NCBI RefSeq assembly: GCF_016785185.1
Contig: NZ_JAEKDY010000058.1
Direction: 5' to 3' (one strand)
Length of the DNA: 20,458 bases
Source of the DNA: Heyndrickxia sporothermodurans
GTDB taxonomy: Bacteria > Bacillota > Bacilli > Bacillales > Bacillaceae_C
A program made the translations under genes and the position numbers. Below the pieces are notes generated by a model. That model was not told the origin of the DNA, did not search any database, and worked only from the letters and a program-made list of their open reading frames with translations. Positions 14,155 through 20,458 of this stretch are shown in pieces; within the stretch, counting starts at the first letter, position 1, and the number at the start of each line of letters is the position of its first letter.

Positions 14155-14454
14155 TCAAACTAATACAAGAAATGTTGCCGATATTAAGATTAAGAGGAAA
14201 ATGAATGATGCATAAAATAATAACTTCGTCTTTTCATTCATCAATGAAACAATCCTACGTAATGGTGAAAATCCTAACAGCCCACCACCTAAAATCGTAA
14301 TTAAACCGCATAATATATTGATTGTACTAGCCATCCAAATACCTATCATAAATAGCACTAATGCCAAAACAGGGTGAAAGAAAATCCTAGCAGCCATCTT
14401 GATCAAGAAAGGACCCTTTTGTGGAAAAAACAATATGTAAAAGGTTTTTGACAT
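14155..14454 (-). CDS. Small hydrophobic membrane protein, function unknown
   Basis: The frame from 14454 encodes 99 residues, but that ATG has no ribosome binding site and would lie on the promoter of the divergent operon. A better start is TTG at 14406-14404 with AAAGGG about 8 bases upstream, giving 83 residues (MIKMAARIFFHPV...). Hydrophobic helices are visible at about 29-46 and 48-63 of the long form and again at the C-terminus (LLFYASFIFLLILISATFLV, 79-98). No family was recognised. It ends facing the DUF3231 gene across a shared hairpin. The gene is short and hydrophobic but has family-like composition, so it is probably real. Confidence 0.6.
   Translation of the reverse strand: MSKTFYILFFPQKGPFLIKMAARIFFHPVLALVLFMIGIWMASTINILCGLITILGGGLLGFSPLRRIVSLMNEKTKLLFYASFIFLLILISATFLVLV
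14436..14453 (+). promoter_or_regulatory. Upstream operator-like palindrome (O1)
   Basis: TGTAAAAGGTTTTTGACA is a near-palindrome of arms TGTAAAA and TTTGACA (one mismatch) with a 4-base centre. It covers the -35 element of the promoter. Its centre is 43 bases from that of the downstream copy, about four helical turns. Confidence 0.65.
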
Positions 14455-14475
14455 TTATTCAGCCAGTGATATAAT
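14448..14475 (+). promoter_or_regulatory. Strong promoter of the membrane-protein/Xre operon
   Basis: Consensus TTGACA (14448-14453) and TATAAT (14470-14475) are separated by 16 bases. TGA precedes the -10 element as an extended -10. Transcription would start near 14482, within the second palindrome. Confidence 0.85.
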
Positions 14476-14478
14476 ATT

Positions 14479-14496
14479 TGTAAAATACTTTTTACA
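14479..14496 (+). promoter_or_regulatory. Downstream operator-like palindrome (O2)
   Basis: TGTAAAATACTTTTTACA has perfect 7-base arms and a 4-base centre, just after the -10 element. It matches the palindrome over the -35 element, so both probably bind the same dimer, most likely the Xre-type protein encoded downstream. Confidence 0.75.
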
Positions 14497-14521
14497 TTTT
14501 TGATGAGGAGGAAATGAAAAT

Positions 14522-14827
14522 ATGGACTGGATTATTTTAACTGTGTTTTTTAGTATCTTAGGGATTAGTGCTATTTTAATTATTATTACTCTTGTATCTT
14601 TGCCACAATTGGGTGATGAAAGAAAAAAACATATTAAAATGAAAGCTCAGTCCTATGCATTTGCAGTTGTAATCGGATACGCGTTAATTGAAATCTTTAA
14701 AAACATATACGTAACAATTTGGAAAAATGGTACCTATGAGGGTATAAATCCATTTACCTTTCTTGTAACGATATCCATTGTGTATTTAATTTCATTACTA
14801 TTTTTCAAGAAAAAATATGGTGGTTAA
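14522..14827 (+). CDS. Three-helix membrane protein paired with an Xre-type regulator
   Basis: The 101-residue protein has helices at about 3-27, 44-67 and 78-95. Between the first two is a charged cytosolic-type loop (LGDERKKHIKMKAQS), and the end is basic (FFKKKYGG). GGAGG lies 10 bases before the ATG. The stop codon directly abuts the start of the regulator gene (TAAATG), showing translational coupling. Pairs of a small membrane protein with a 60-70 residue helix-turn-helix regulator are common in Firmicutes. In several studied cases the membrane protein affects the activity of the regulator, but its role here is unknown. Confidence 0.82.
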   Translation: MDWIILTVFFSILGISAILIIITLVSLPQLGDERKKHIKMKAQSYAFAVVIGYALIEIFKNIYVTIWKNGTYEGINPFTFLVTISIVYLISLLFFKKKYGG

Positions 14828-15019
14828 ATGAAAAATCATATTAAAGAATTACGAAGATCAGCTAAATTATCCCAAGAAGAACTGGCTAAACTTTGTAAGG
14901 TATCCAGACAAACGATAAATGCGATTGAAAATGATAAGTATGACCCTACTTTGCAATTGGCTTTTAATATTGCCTCTGTATTAGACACCACAGTAGACGA
15001 ACTGTTTATCCATAAATAA
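14828..15019 (+). CDS. Small Xre-family transcriptional regulator
   Basis: The 63-residue protein is a bare helix-turn-helix domain: IKELRRSAKLSQEELAKLC, then KVSRQTINAIENDKYDPTLQ, and the usual end ASVLDTTVDELF. This is the YgzD/YozG-like type, with SRQTINAIE as recognition helix. It has no sensor or dimerisation extension. It most likely represses its own operon by binding the two palindromes around the promoter. GGTGG sits inside the end of the preceding gene as ribosome binding site. No clear terminator follows. Confidence 0.92.
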   Translation: MKNHIKELRRSAKLSQEELAKLCKVSRQTINAIENDKYDPTLQLAFNIASVLDTTVDELFIHK

Positions 15020-15172
15020 AAAAATTAACAATCGGAGCTTTTTTAATAGAAACAGGCAGTGAATATTACTTGAAACATGTTCTTTTTAATTTTAAAACTA
15101 TAGGTAACTATAATAATGGTATCTAATAGGGAAATGAAATTCTATCAAATTAAATAGAAAGGACGGGATTCG

Positions 15173-15634
15173 ATGGAAGTAAAACTTGAACAAATAATTG
15201 AAGGGATGGAGGCACAATCGGAGGAACACTTTACTTTCCTTAATCTTGACACTGGGGAAGTAGAGTATATTTCACGAGAGGCATTAATGATTGCTGAAGA
15301 TGAAGGGGAATATGATCACTTACCTGATTGGCAACAGGATGAAGTGAAGATAGCTTATGACATAGTTGAAAACTTTGATCAATATGCCTCACTCCCTTCT
15401 CGTTTTGACATTAATGAATATGAGATGATGGAAAGTTTTTGTTACAGCCTGCCAGAAAACAACAAACAAGTTATATTACTAAATTCTATTAGGGGAAAAG
15501 GAGCATTCCGACGATTTAAGGACAATGTCAACCGTTTAGGAATTTCTGAACAATGGTATGACTACCGTGATAATCGATATAAGGAGATAGCTATAGAATT
15601 TTGTGAAAGTAAAAATATTGATTATAAAGAGTAG
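15173..15634 (+). CDS. UPF0158-family protein, function unknown
   Basis: The 153 residues begin VKLEQIIEGMEAQSEEHFTF and include the acidic stretch YISREALMIAEDEGEYDHLP (38-57). They also include the region SFCYSLPENNKQ and the basic patch RGKGAFRRFKDNVNRLG (about 108-124), which together match the UPF0158 family (PF03682). Two later halves of the family fold are present (WYDYRDNRYKEIAIEF). AAAGGACGGG is the ribosome binding site. No biochemical role is established. The gene is monocistronic, with its own terminator. A soluble cytosolic location is expected. Confidence 0.85.
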   Translation: MEVKLEQIIEGMEAQSEEHFTFLNLDTGEVEYISREALMIAEDEGEYDHLPDWQQDEVKIAYDIVENFDQYASLPSRFDINEYEMMESFCYSLPENNKQVILLNSIRGKGAFRRFKDNVNRLGISEQWYDYRDNRYKEIAIEFCESKNIDYKE

Positions 15635-15672
15635 CTGTTCTAAAAGAATTTACAACTAACACACATAACATA

Positions 15673-15718
15673 AAAATGGAGTTCCATTTTCTTTGAGAAT
15701 TTGTAACTCTATTTTTTT
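15673..15718 (+). terminator. Rho-independent terminator after the UPF0158 gene
   Basis: AAAATGGAGTT (15673-15683) pairs with AACTCTATTTT (15705-15715) through one G-T pair, followed by more T residues. Confidence 0.8.
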
Positions 15719-15798
15719 GTGGTATAAAAACTGAAAAAATATCAAGTATTACTATTTTTTTATCTTAACAGTATAATCGGGGATGGGAGATGAGATAA

Positions 15799-16959
15799 AT
15801 GAATAAAAAAGATATCGCAAGTATTCGAAATCAATTTAAATTAAATAGTAGATATATGAAAATTCGAGAAATTTTCAACGTATATGTAAAGAAAGAGTCA
15901 GGAGAGATTTATCATCAGGTTTGCCAGCCGTTTGAAATGTTGGAGCAGGAAGCACAAGAGTTGTTTTTAACCAACTTTAAAAAGGTGTTGACAGGAGGGC
16001 TTGATGCCAAGCTGTTTGAACTGAAATTTCGACGGGATGTGGAAGAGAGCACACAAATGATTCTTTTCAATGGATTACATGCAGATTCAACGGAAGCTTG
16101 GAACGAAAATATGCTCCGGATCGTTGAGAAAATGTTTGCACATGCAAAGTATGAGTTTGATACAGTCGTAACTTTTATCAGAGGAGAATATCAAAAGGCA
16201 ACGAGGAAGCGCGATATGGAATCGGAAGAAGGGGGAGATGATGAGGTATACTCAAGTGAGTTTGTCCTTTGCAGTCTCAATAAAACCGATCAGCCGAAAA
16301 AAGCGTTGCTTTTTGATTATATTGAGAAAGAATTTAAATCGAATAATGCCGTGGATCCGATTATAAATTTGGCGGCTCCATTAGCCGGTTTTCTGTTTCC
16401 TGCCTTTAATGACAATGCAGCCGATGTGAATCATATTCTTTATAACGGTGGAAAAGTGAATCAACCAAATGAAATGTTTATCGTGGATGTCCTCCAATGT
16501 GAAGAGATCATTACAGCAATAGAAGAAAAGGACACATTCGATCAAATTTTAAAAATAGTGGTAGGAGATGAAGTGGATTCCAAAGTCATTTCCAATGTCT
16601 ACGAGGAAGTTGATAAAATGGTCCAGGAGAATCAAGAAAATGAAGAAAGTGAACCTCCTAAACTGGACTCCAAGGACATCGAACGAATTTTAGAGGCAAG
16701 TGGAGTAGAAAATGTCAACTCAGACAAAGTTGAACATGCCTTCAAAAGTGTTGTATACGACGAAAAATATGAAATGAAAGCAAGTAGTGTCATTCCGAAA
16801 ACGATTAAAATCGAAACGAAGATTGCCAATGTAACGATTAACCCAAAAGACCTCAAAAATGTTAAGTATATTACTTATAATGGAAAGAGATGCCTATTAT
16901 TAGAGGTTGATGAAGAAGTAGTAGTCGAAGGATTTCGATTGGAAACGGGAGAGCTATAG
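15799..16959 (+). CDS. DUF4317-family protein, function unknown
   Basis: The 386-residue protein is recognised as a DUF4317 member by its start (MNKKDIASIRNQFKLNS) and by the blocks FNGLHADSTEAWNENML and LAAPLAGFLFPAFNDNAADV. It has no signal peptide or membrane segment. An acidic low-complexity linker (ENQENEESEPP, about 275-287) separates the N-terminal part from a C-terminal domain rich in lysine and beta strands (residues about 320-386). GGGAG lies about 10 bases before the ATG, and a TATAAT at 15772-15777 may be its -10 element. The gene is transcribed alone towards a convergent terminator. Confidence 0.85.
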   Translation: MNKKDIASIRNQFKLNSRYMKIREIFNVYVKKESGEIYHQVCQPFEMLEQEAQELFLTNFKKVLTGGLDAKLFELKFRRDVEESTQMILFNGLHADSTEAWNENMLRIVEKMFAHAKYEFDTVVTFIRGEYQKATRKRDMESEEGGDDEVYSSEFVLCSLNKTDQPKKALLFDYIEKEFKSNNAVDPIINLAAPLAGFLFPAFNDNAADVNHILYNGGKVNQPNEMFIVDVLQCEEIITAIEEKDTFDQILKIVVGDEVDSKVISNVYEEVDKMVQENQENEESEPPKLDSKDIERILEASGVENVNSDKVEHAFKSVVYDEKYEMKASSVIPKTIKIETKIANVTINPKDLKNVKYITYNGKRCLLLEVDEEVVVEGFRLETGEL

Positions 16960-16972
16960 TAGATTTTTATAA

Positions 16973-17003
16973 CATAATTCCCCCACAAAATGGGGGAATT
17001 ATG
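16973..17003. terminator. Bidirectional terminator between DUF4317 and PHP genes
   Basis: A perfect 12-bp palindrome, CATAATTCCCCC with GGGGGAATTATG, is separated by a 7-base loop and followed by TTT on the plus strand. It sits between two genes that end towards each other, 14 bases from one stop codon and 7 from the other. Confidence 0.88.
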
Positions 17004-17009
17004 TTTCCC

Positions 17010-17780
17010 CTAACAAACAATGCTCTTGGTTACTAACAATTCTTTCATTAATTTTTTAGTCAATGAAGCAGATTTAACGCGTAAGTGTAAATCGGGTGAG
17101 ATGGTGATAGCGTATTGTTTATTTTCGATTGCTTTCTTTAGTTCAGAAATGGTTGAACATGGAATGTCAAATGTATTTACGACTGAACCGTATTGCAAAT
17201 ACTGATGTGTATCACTTCCACCCACAACAGGGAGGCCTAGTTCCTCTGCGAAGCGGTACACTTTTTCCTGATTGACCTCAATTCCTAGCGAATGAAGATC
17301 CTTCCCGTTTAAATCTAATGCATCCAGTCTCTTCAACTGCTCTGGTTCATGCTGAGTCAAAGGAGTGCCAGGACGAAATGGATGACCTCCGATTTTAATC
17401 ACATCAAAGGATTCTGTCAGGTTCATCAAGTCACTAAAAGGAATGAAATTGTTTTCCTCTAGATGTGGCTTTAAATGATGAAACATCTCTAAAATTGATT
17501 CACGCCTGCTGATTATTAATATATGTCCAATTTCTTTCACATCTACTTCCATACCAGGGAAGATTTTTAGCCCCTCCACTGAATAATAATCCTCTTGATA
17601 GGGAAATTGTGAATCTAAATAATCGTAGACCTCTAAAAAATTAGAAGTATTAAAATGCTCGGTTAAGGCAAAGGCATCTAGTCCAACAGCTTTTGCTTCT
17701 GTCACCATTTCCTGACAGTATTTTGGCGAAAAGCTGGATTTCTTTGAAAGTTTAATATGAGTGTGAAAATCAATATTCAT
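17010..17780 (-). CDS. PHP-domain metal-dependent phosphoesterase/hydrolase
   Basis: The 256 residues form a PHP (polymerase and histidinol phosphatase) domain. The metal-binding residues are all present: H6 and H8 in DFHTH, E41-H42 in LTEHFN, E78 in GMEVD, H133 in GGHPFRPG, and D190 with H192 in GGSDTH. Such proteins usually hydrolyse phosphate esters with up to three metal ions. AAAGGAG lies 8 bases before the ATG. The gene follows ecfT by 13 bases in the same direction and so belongs to the transporter operon. It may act on the imported compound or on a phosphorylated product, but the substrate is unknown. Confidence 0.9.
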   Translation of the reverse strand: MNIDFHTHIKLSKKSSFSPKYCQEMVTEAKAVGLDAFALTEHFNTSNFLEVYDYLDSQFPYQEDYYSVEGLKIFPGMEVDVKEIGHILIISRRESILEMFHHLKPHLEENNFIPFSDLMNLTESFDVIKIGGHPFRPGTPLTQHEPEQLKRLDALDLNGKDLHSLGIEVNQEKVYRFAEELGLPVVGGSDTHQYLQYGSVVNTFDIPCSTISELKKAIENKQYAITISPDLHLRVKSASLTKKLMKELLVTKSIVC

Positions 17781-17793
17781 TTGAACAACTCCT

Positions 17794-18618
17794 TTATTGA
17801 TAGTAGTGGTTTCCTGTTACAAAAAGCACAGTGAAGTATAAAATACTCATAAAAAGAAATGCAAAATCATTTCTACCCATTTGTAGAGAGGCGAGCTTCA
17901 GTTTTTTTACTTTCGGATTTTTAAATGCATTTTTACTTCCTTTTGTTTCAAGTGCCTCTACGGTAGTACGTGCTCGTTTAGCCGTGCTTAAAAGCAGCGG
18001 ATAGAACGATATAACAGCTAATTTAATGAAATAACTAATCGATCGCCAATATAATATCCCTTTTTTAGAAGGAGCTTTACCTCGTAATCGATAAGACATG
18101 AAAACATGATTATATTCTTCAAGTAGCAATGGGAGCATTCGGTAACCATATGAAATGGAAAACGCTACTTGTCCTGGTACACCAATACTGAGCAATCCGA
18201 CACTAAGTTTCTCTGGTGTCATTGAACAAAAAACCGTTATGCTTGCTAATGAGACTACTGAAAGCTTTACTGTCAGCATTAACAATGGTTTCAAAATGCT
18301 CCAATCCCCCCCAAAGAAAAGGGAAGCCACTAATAAATAGCCACCTTGACCAAGCAAACCAAGAATCAATATGAGTAAAATTAACCGGCTTACCTTTGTC
18401 ATGATTGTCGTAAGTATCGTTGCTGCCAGCAGTCCAAATAATATCACTTCATTATGGATAAACCATGGTGCGATTCCAAAGAGAGCATACCAAATAAATA
18501 GAATACGAGGATTAATCCTTGAGATAAACGTTTGATCATTTGCATAAGCTGTATTCATTAGTTCGATCTTGATCTGTTCAACATTTAGCTTATCAATCAT
18601 GCTTTTTGCAAAGTCCAT
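17794..18618 (-). CDS. ecfT: EcfT, transmembrane coupling protein of an ECF transporter (YkoC-like)
   Basis: The 274-residue protein is the scaffold subunit that links the ATPases to the substrate-binding component in energy-coupling factor transporters. Hydrophobic helices occur at about 38-55, 58-72, 78-102, 109-131 and 252-268. The two cytosolic coupling motifs, normally Ala-Arg-Gly, appear as RLRG (177-180, in SYRLRGKAP) and ETKG (224-227, in EALETKGSK). The gene overlaps the end of the ATPase gene by 22 bases, which fits translational coupling. Imported compound unknown; the YkoEDC systems of relatives carry thiamine or its hydroxymethylpyrimidine part, but that is not shown here. Confidence 0.9.
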   Translation of the reverse strand: MDFAKSMIDKLNVEQIKIELMNTAYANDQTFISRINPRILFIWYALFGIAPWFIHNEVILFGLLAATILTTIMTKVSRLILLILILGLLGQGGYLLVASLFFGGDWSILKPLLMLTVKLSVVSLASITVFCSMTPEKLSVGLLSIGVPGQVAFSISYGYRMLPLLLEEYNHVFMSYRLRGKAPSKKGILYWRSISYFIKLAVISFYPLLLSTAKRARTTVEALETKGSKNAFKNPKVKKLKLASLQMGRNDFAFLFMSILYFTVLFVTGNHYYQ

Positions 18619-20303
18619 ATTTGTTCCTCCTGAAAGATTTCAACAAATGAGTCGATTGAATACGCAGCCGGTGAAAGGTGAAGCATATGGCTGAGTTCAA
18701 CAATCTGGGGCGGAATAATACCTGCTCTCCTCATTAAAGGTAAATTTGAAAATAAGCCTTCTTTATTGCCGTCATAAATCACTTCACCATTATTCATTAC
18801 GATCACGCGTGTCGACCATTCACTCACTAATTGCATGTCATGAGTCGCAATCATGACCAATTCAGTATGGTGCTCCAACTGATTGATAAATTGGGTCAGA
18901 TGCTTTCGTGTAGCGATATCGAGATTCGCTGTTGGTTCATCTAAGAGAATAATTGATGGATCCATCGCTGCACCAATTGCGAGAGAAGCGCGGCGTTGCT
19001 GACCACCACTCATGAGACGACTGTCTTTATGTTGTAAATCCGTAAGATTAAAGAGTTCCAATATGTGATCTACTTTTTCCTTATATCCCTTTCTTTTACG
19101 TGCCTTTAAAAAGAATTCCACATCTTTGCGAACAGAGTCTTCAATAAACATTTGCTCGGGATTCTGATAAATATAAGTTACTTGATCTGCTAGTTGTTCT
19201 GGTGATTGTCGGGTCGTTTCGTTTCCCATCACCTTCACAACTCCTGATGCGGGCTTACGAAATCCTGTCATAAGACGCATTAATGTCGATTTTCCTGCTC
19301 CGTTATTGCCTACAATGGCCACTTTCTCACCTTTATAGAAAGATAAGTTGATATTTTGTAAAATATGATTATATGAACGATCAACTGTTTTGTATGAAAA
19401 TGCGACATTTTGAAACGAAGCTACAGGCTCACCTTGATTGTCAATCTTTCTTTGAATAAACTGTGGCCTTTTACGCTGTACTTTACTTGCAAAATGAAGT
19501 TCTGCTTCATCTAGTGTAATAGGAAGAGAAGCGGTATCACCAAGTGTATAAGTTGCCTGAGTCACCTGGGGCGGATAGATATGACGCTTTGTTAATTCAT
19601 CAACAGATGTAAGAGCCTCTTTAACAGGTTTTTTCCATACCGATTGTCCTTTGTCCAGCAACAAAACAGAGGTACAATAATCGGCAATAAACTCGGTATG
19701 ATGTTCTATAACAATAATGGTTTTCTGATGCTGTTCATGTAGTTTTTTGAGAATGGTATACATTTTCTTTGCATGAAATGGATCGAGTTGGGCAATCGGT
19801 TCGTCTAAGACGATAATATCTGGATTAAGTGCTAAGCAGCCTGCTAGTGCTAGCAAATGCTTTTGGCCGCCACTAAGCTGCCAGACAAATTCATTCTCCA
19901 AATGATCAAGTTCAACAAGCTGAAGTGCTTCACGTGCGCGTTCTTTATAGTCTTCAAAACCATAATGAAGTGGTGCAAAAGCGGCGTCTTCCAATACTCT
20001 AGCTTGGACAAGCTGATTCTCGAAATCTTGATATACATAGCCAACATGTCCTGAAAGTTCTGCGACAGAGCTTGTCACCACATTCAATCCATGAACTGCA
20101 GCAGATCCTGCAAAATCACCTGTATAATAATGTGGAATGAGACCATTCATTAATTTACATAATGTTGATTTTCCGCTTCCATTCCCACCAATGATTGCAA
20201 GGAATTCACCTTGTTCAACTTTTACGTCTATGTTTTGCAGAACTGGTTTTGTTTCACTAGGGTAAGTAAAGGTCACATTTTGAATATCAATCACTGTGTT
20301 CAT
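18597..20303 (-). CDS. ecfA: ECF transporter ATPase, two fused ABC domains (YkoD-like)
   Basis: The 568-residue protein is a tandem fusion of the EcfA and EcfA' ATPases. The first domain has Walker A GGNGSGKST (39-47), Q-loop YQDFENQ (91-97), signature LSGGQ (143-147), Walker B IIVLDEP (163-169) and H-loop His in VIEHH. The second has Walker A GNNGAGKST (332-340), Q-loop YQNPEQ (379-384), signature MSGGQ (431-435), Walker B IILLDEP (451-457) and H488. Both nucleotide sites look complete. About 60 residues link the domains (230-290). ATG at 20303-20301 overlaps the stop codon of the upstream gene as ATGA. It powers uptake together with EcfT. The 568-residue size suits YkoD-like and UPF0397-linked ATPases equally. 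Confidence 0.95.
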   Translation of the reverse strand: MNTVIDIQNVTFTYPSETKPVLQNIDVKVEQGEFLAIIGGNGSGKSTLCKLMNGLIPHYYTGDFAGSAAVHGLNVVTSSVAELSGHVGYVYQDFENQLVQARVLEDAAFAPLHYGFEDYKERAREALQLVELDHLENEFVWQLSGGQKHLLALAGCLALNPDIIVLDEPIAQLDPFHAKKMYTILKKLHEQHQKTIIVIEHHTEFIADYCTSVLLLDKGQSVWKKPVKEALTSVDELTKRHIYPPQVTQATYTLGDTASLPITLDEAELHFASKVQRKRPQFIQRKIDNQGEPVASFQNVAFSYKTVDRSYNHILQNINLSFYKGEKVAIVGNNGAGKSTLMRLMTGFRKPASGVVKVMGNETTRQSPEQLADQVTYIYQNPEQMFIEDSVRKDVEFFLKARKRKGYKEKVDHILELFNLTDLQHKDSRLMSGGQQRRASLAIGAAMDPSIILLDEPTANLDIATRKHLTQFINQLEHHTELVMIATHDMQLVSEWSTRVIVMNNGEVIYDGNKEGLFSNLPLMRRAGIIPPQIVELSHMLHLSPAAYSIDSFVEIFQEEQIWTLQKA

Positions 20304-20458
20304 GCTGTCTTTTTCCTTTCTTTTTTAGAACGAATGAATTTCATAATTCTTAGCCCTTGTGTATCAAGGGGTTTAAGAGATAAAAAAAGAAGTACCTCCC
20401 CAAATCTTGTATAATGGTAGTTGACCAGTAAGCCCCCATTCAAACAACGCATATAAAT
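20300..20458 (-). CDS. C-terminal end of the upstream ECF operon gene, probably the S component (partial)
   Basis: The minus-strand frame that ends at TGA 20302-20300 is open all the way to the window edge, 52 codons. It overlaps the ATPase start by 4 bases (ATGA), as in coupled operons. The translation includes RCLNGGLLVN, YTRFGEVLLFLSLK and a basic tail RSKKERKKTA, a pattern consistent with the last membrane helix and cytosolic tail of a substrate-binding (S) component. Operon position supports that reading, since S components usually precede the fused ATPase. The family (YkoE, UPF0397 or another) cannot be fixed from this fragment. Confidence 0.7.
   Translation of the reverse strand: MYMRCLNGGLLVNYHYTRFGEVLLFLSLKPLDTQGLRIMKFIRSKKERKKTA

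Noticed and set aside
14407..14454. Longer start of the minus-strand membrane protein at 14454
   Set aside because: There is no ribosome binding site, and this stretch contains the promoter and palindrome O1 of the divergent operon; the TTG at 14406 has a good site.
20304..20458. Right edge read as a mobile-element end, because of the hairpin CCCTTG/CAAGGG and a TATAAT at 20410
   Set aside because: The minus-strand frame is open across the whole stretch and overlaps the ATPase start as ATGA, so it is better explained as coding sequence of the upstream operon gene.

Overview
The window looks like chromosome from a low-GC, Gram-positive, Bacillus-type organism (Bacillaceae). The evidence is AT-rich DNA, strong AGGAGG-type ribosome binding sites, TTG start codons, an S-box (SAM) riboswitch, a class Ib ribonucleotide reductase operon, and families typical of Bacillaceae (DUF3231, YxjG-like MetE, DUF4317, YkoC/YkoD-like ECF transporter). 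No tRNA, rRNA, CRISPR array or prophage was seen. Species cannot be assigned from sequence reading alone.

Layout. 1-245: the edge of an IS21-family insertion sequence, with the start of istA on the minus strand. 246-1334: a non-coding stretch, then a VOC/glyoxalase-family gene frameshifted by a 5-bp tandem repeat. 1335-2747 (minus): a PQQ-type sugar dehydrogenase gene interrupted by an in-frame TGA. 2990-3571 (minus): a small membrane protein. 3646-3909: copy A of an interspersed repeat with GCGGAA/TTCCGC-like modules; copy B is at 12575-12845. 4100-5119: an MscS channel. 5477-9180: nrdH-nrdI-nrdE-nrdF, followed by dut (9246-9683). The NrdF reading frame has lost 16 residues that include a metal ligand. 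9747-10010: a five-copy 52-bp tandem repeat with an A-B-A-B-A order. 10184-12322: promoter, SAM riboswitch, metal-dependent cyclase and a YxjG-like methionine synthase, an apparent SAM-controlled operon. 13031-14044: a DUF3231 protein. 14155-14454 (minus): a small membrane protein. 14448-15019: a strong promoter between two matching palindromes, driving a three-helix membrane protein and a small Xre-type repressor. 15173-16959: UPF0158 and DUF4317 proteins. 17010-20458 (minus): an ECF transporter operon (end of an upstream gene that is probably the substrate-binding component, fused double ATPase, EcfT) followed by a PHP-domain hydrolase.

How the genes work together. NrdH, NrdI, NrdE and NrdF make deoxyribonucleotides, and Dut removes dUTP and supplies dUMP, so 5.4-9.7 kb is a nucleotide-supply block. 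The S-box operon should be on when SAM is low. The ECF operon imports an unidentified micronutrient. Three genes carry probable lesions (VOC frameshift, dehydrogenase stop codon, NrdF deletion). The NrdF deletion is the most consequential, because it should disable a class Ib reductase unless another reductase exists elsewhere in the genome.
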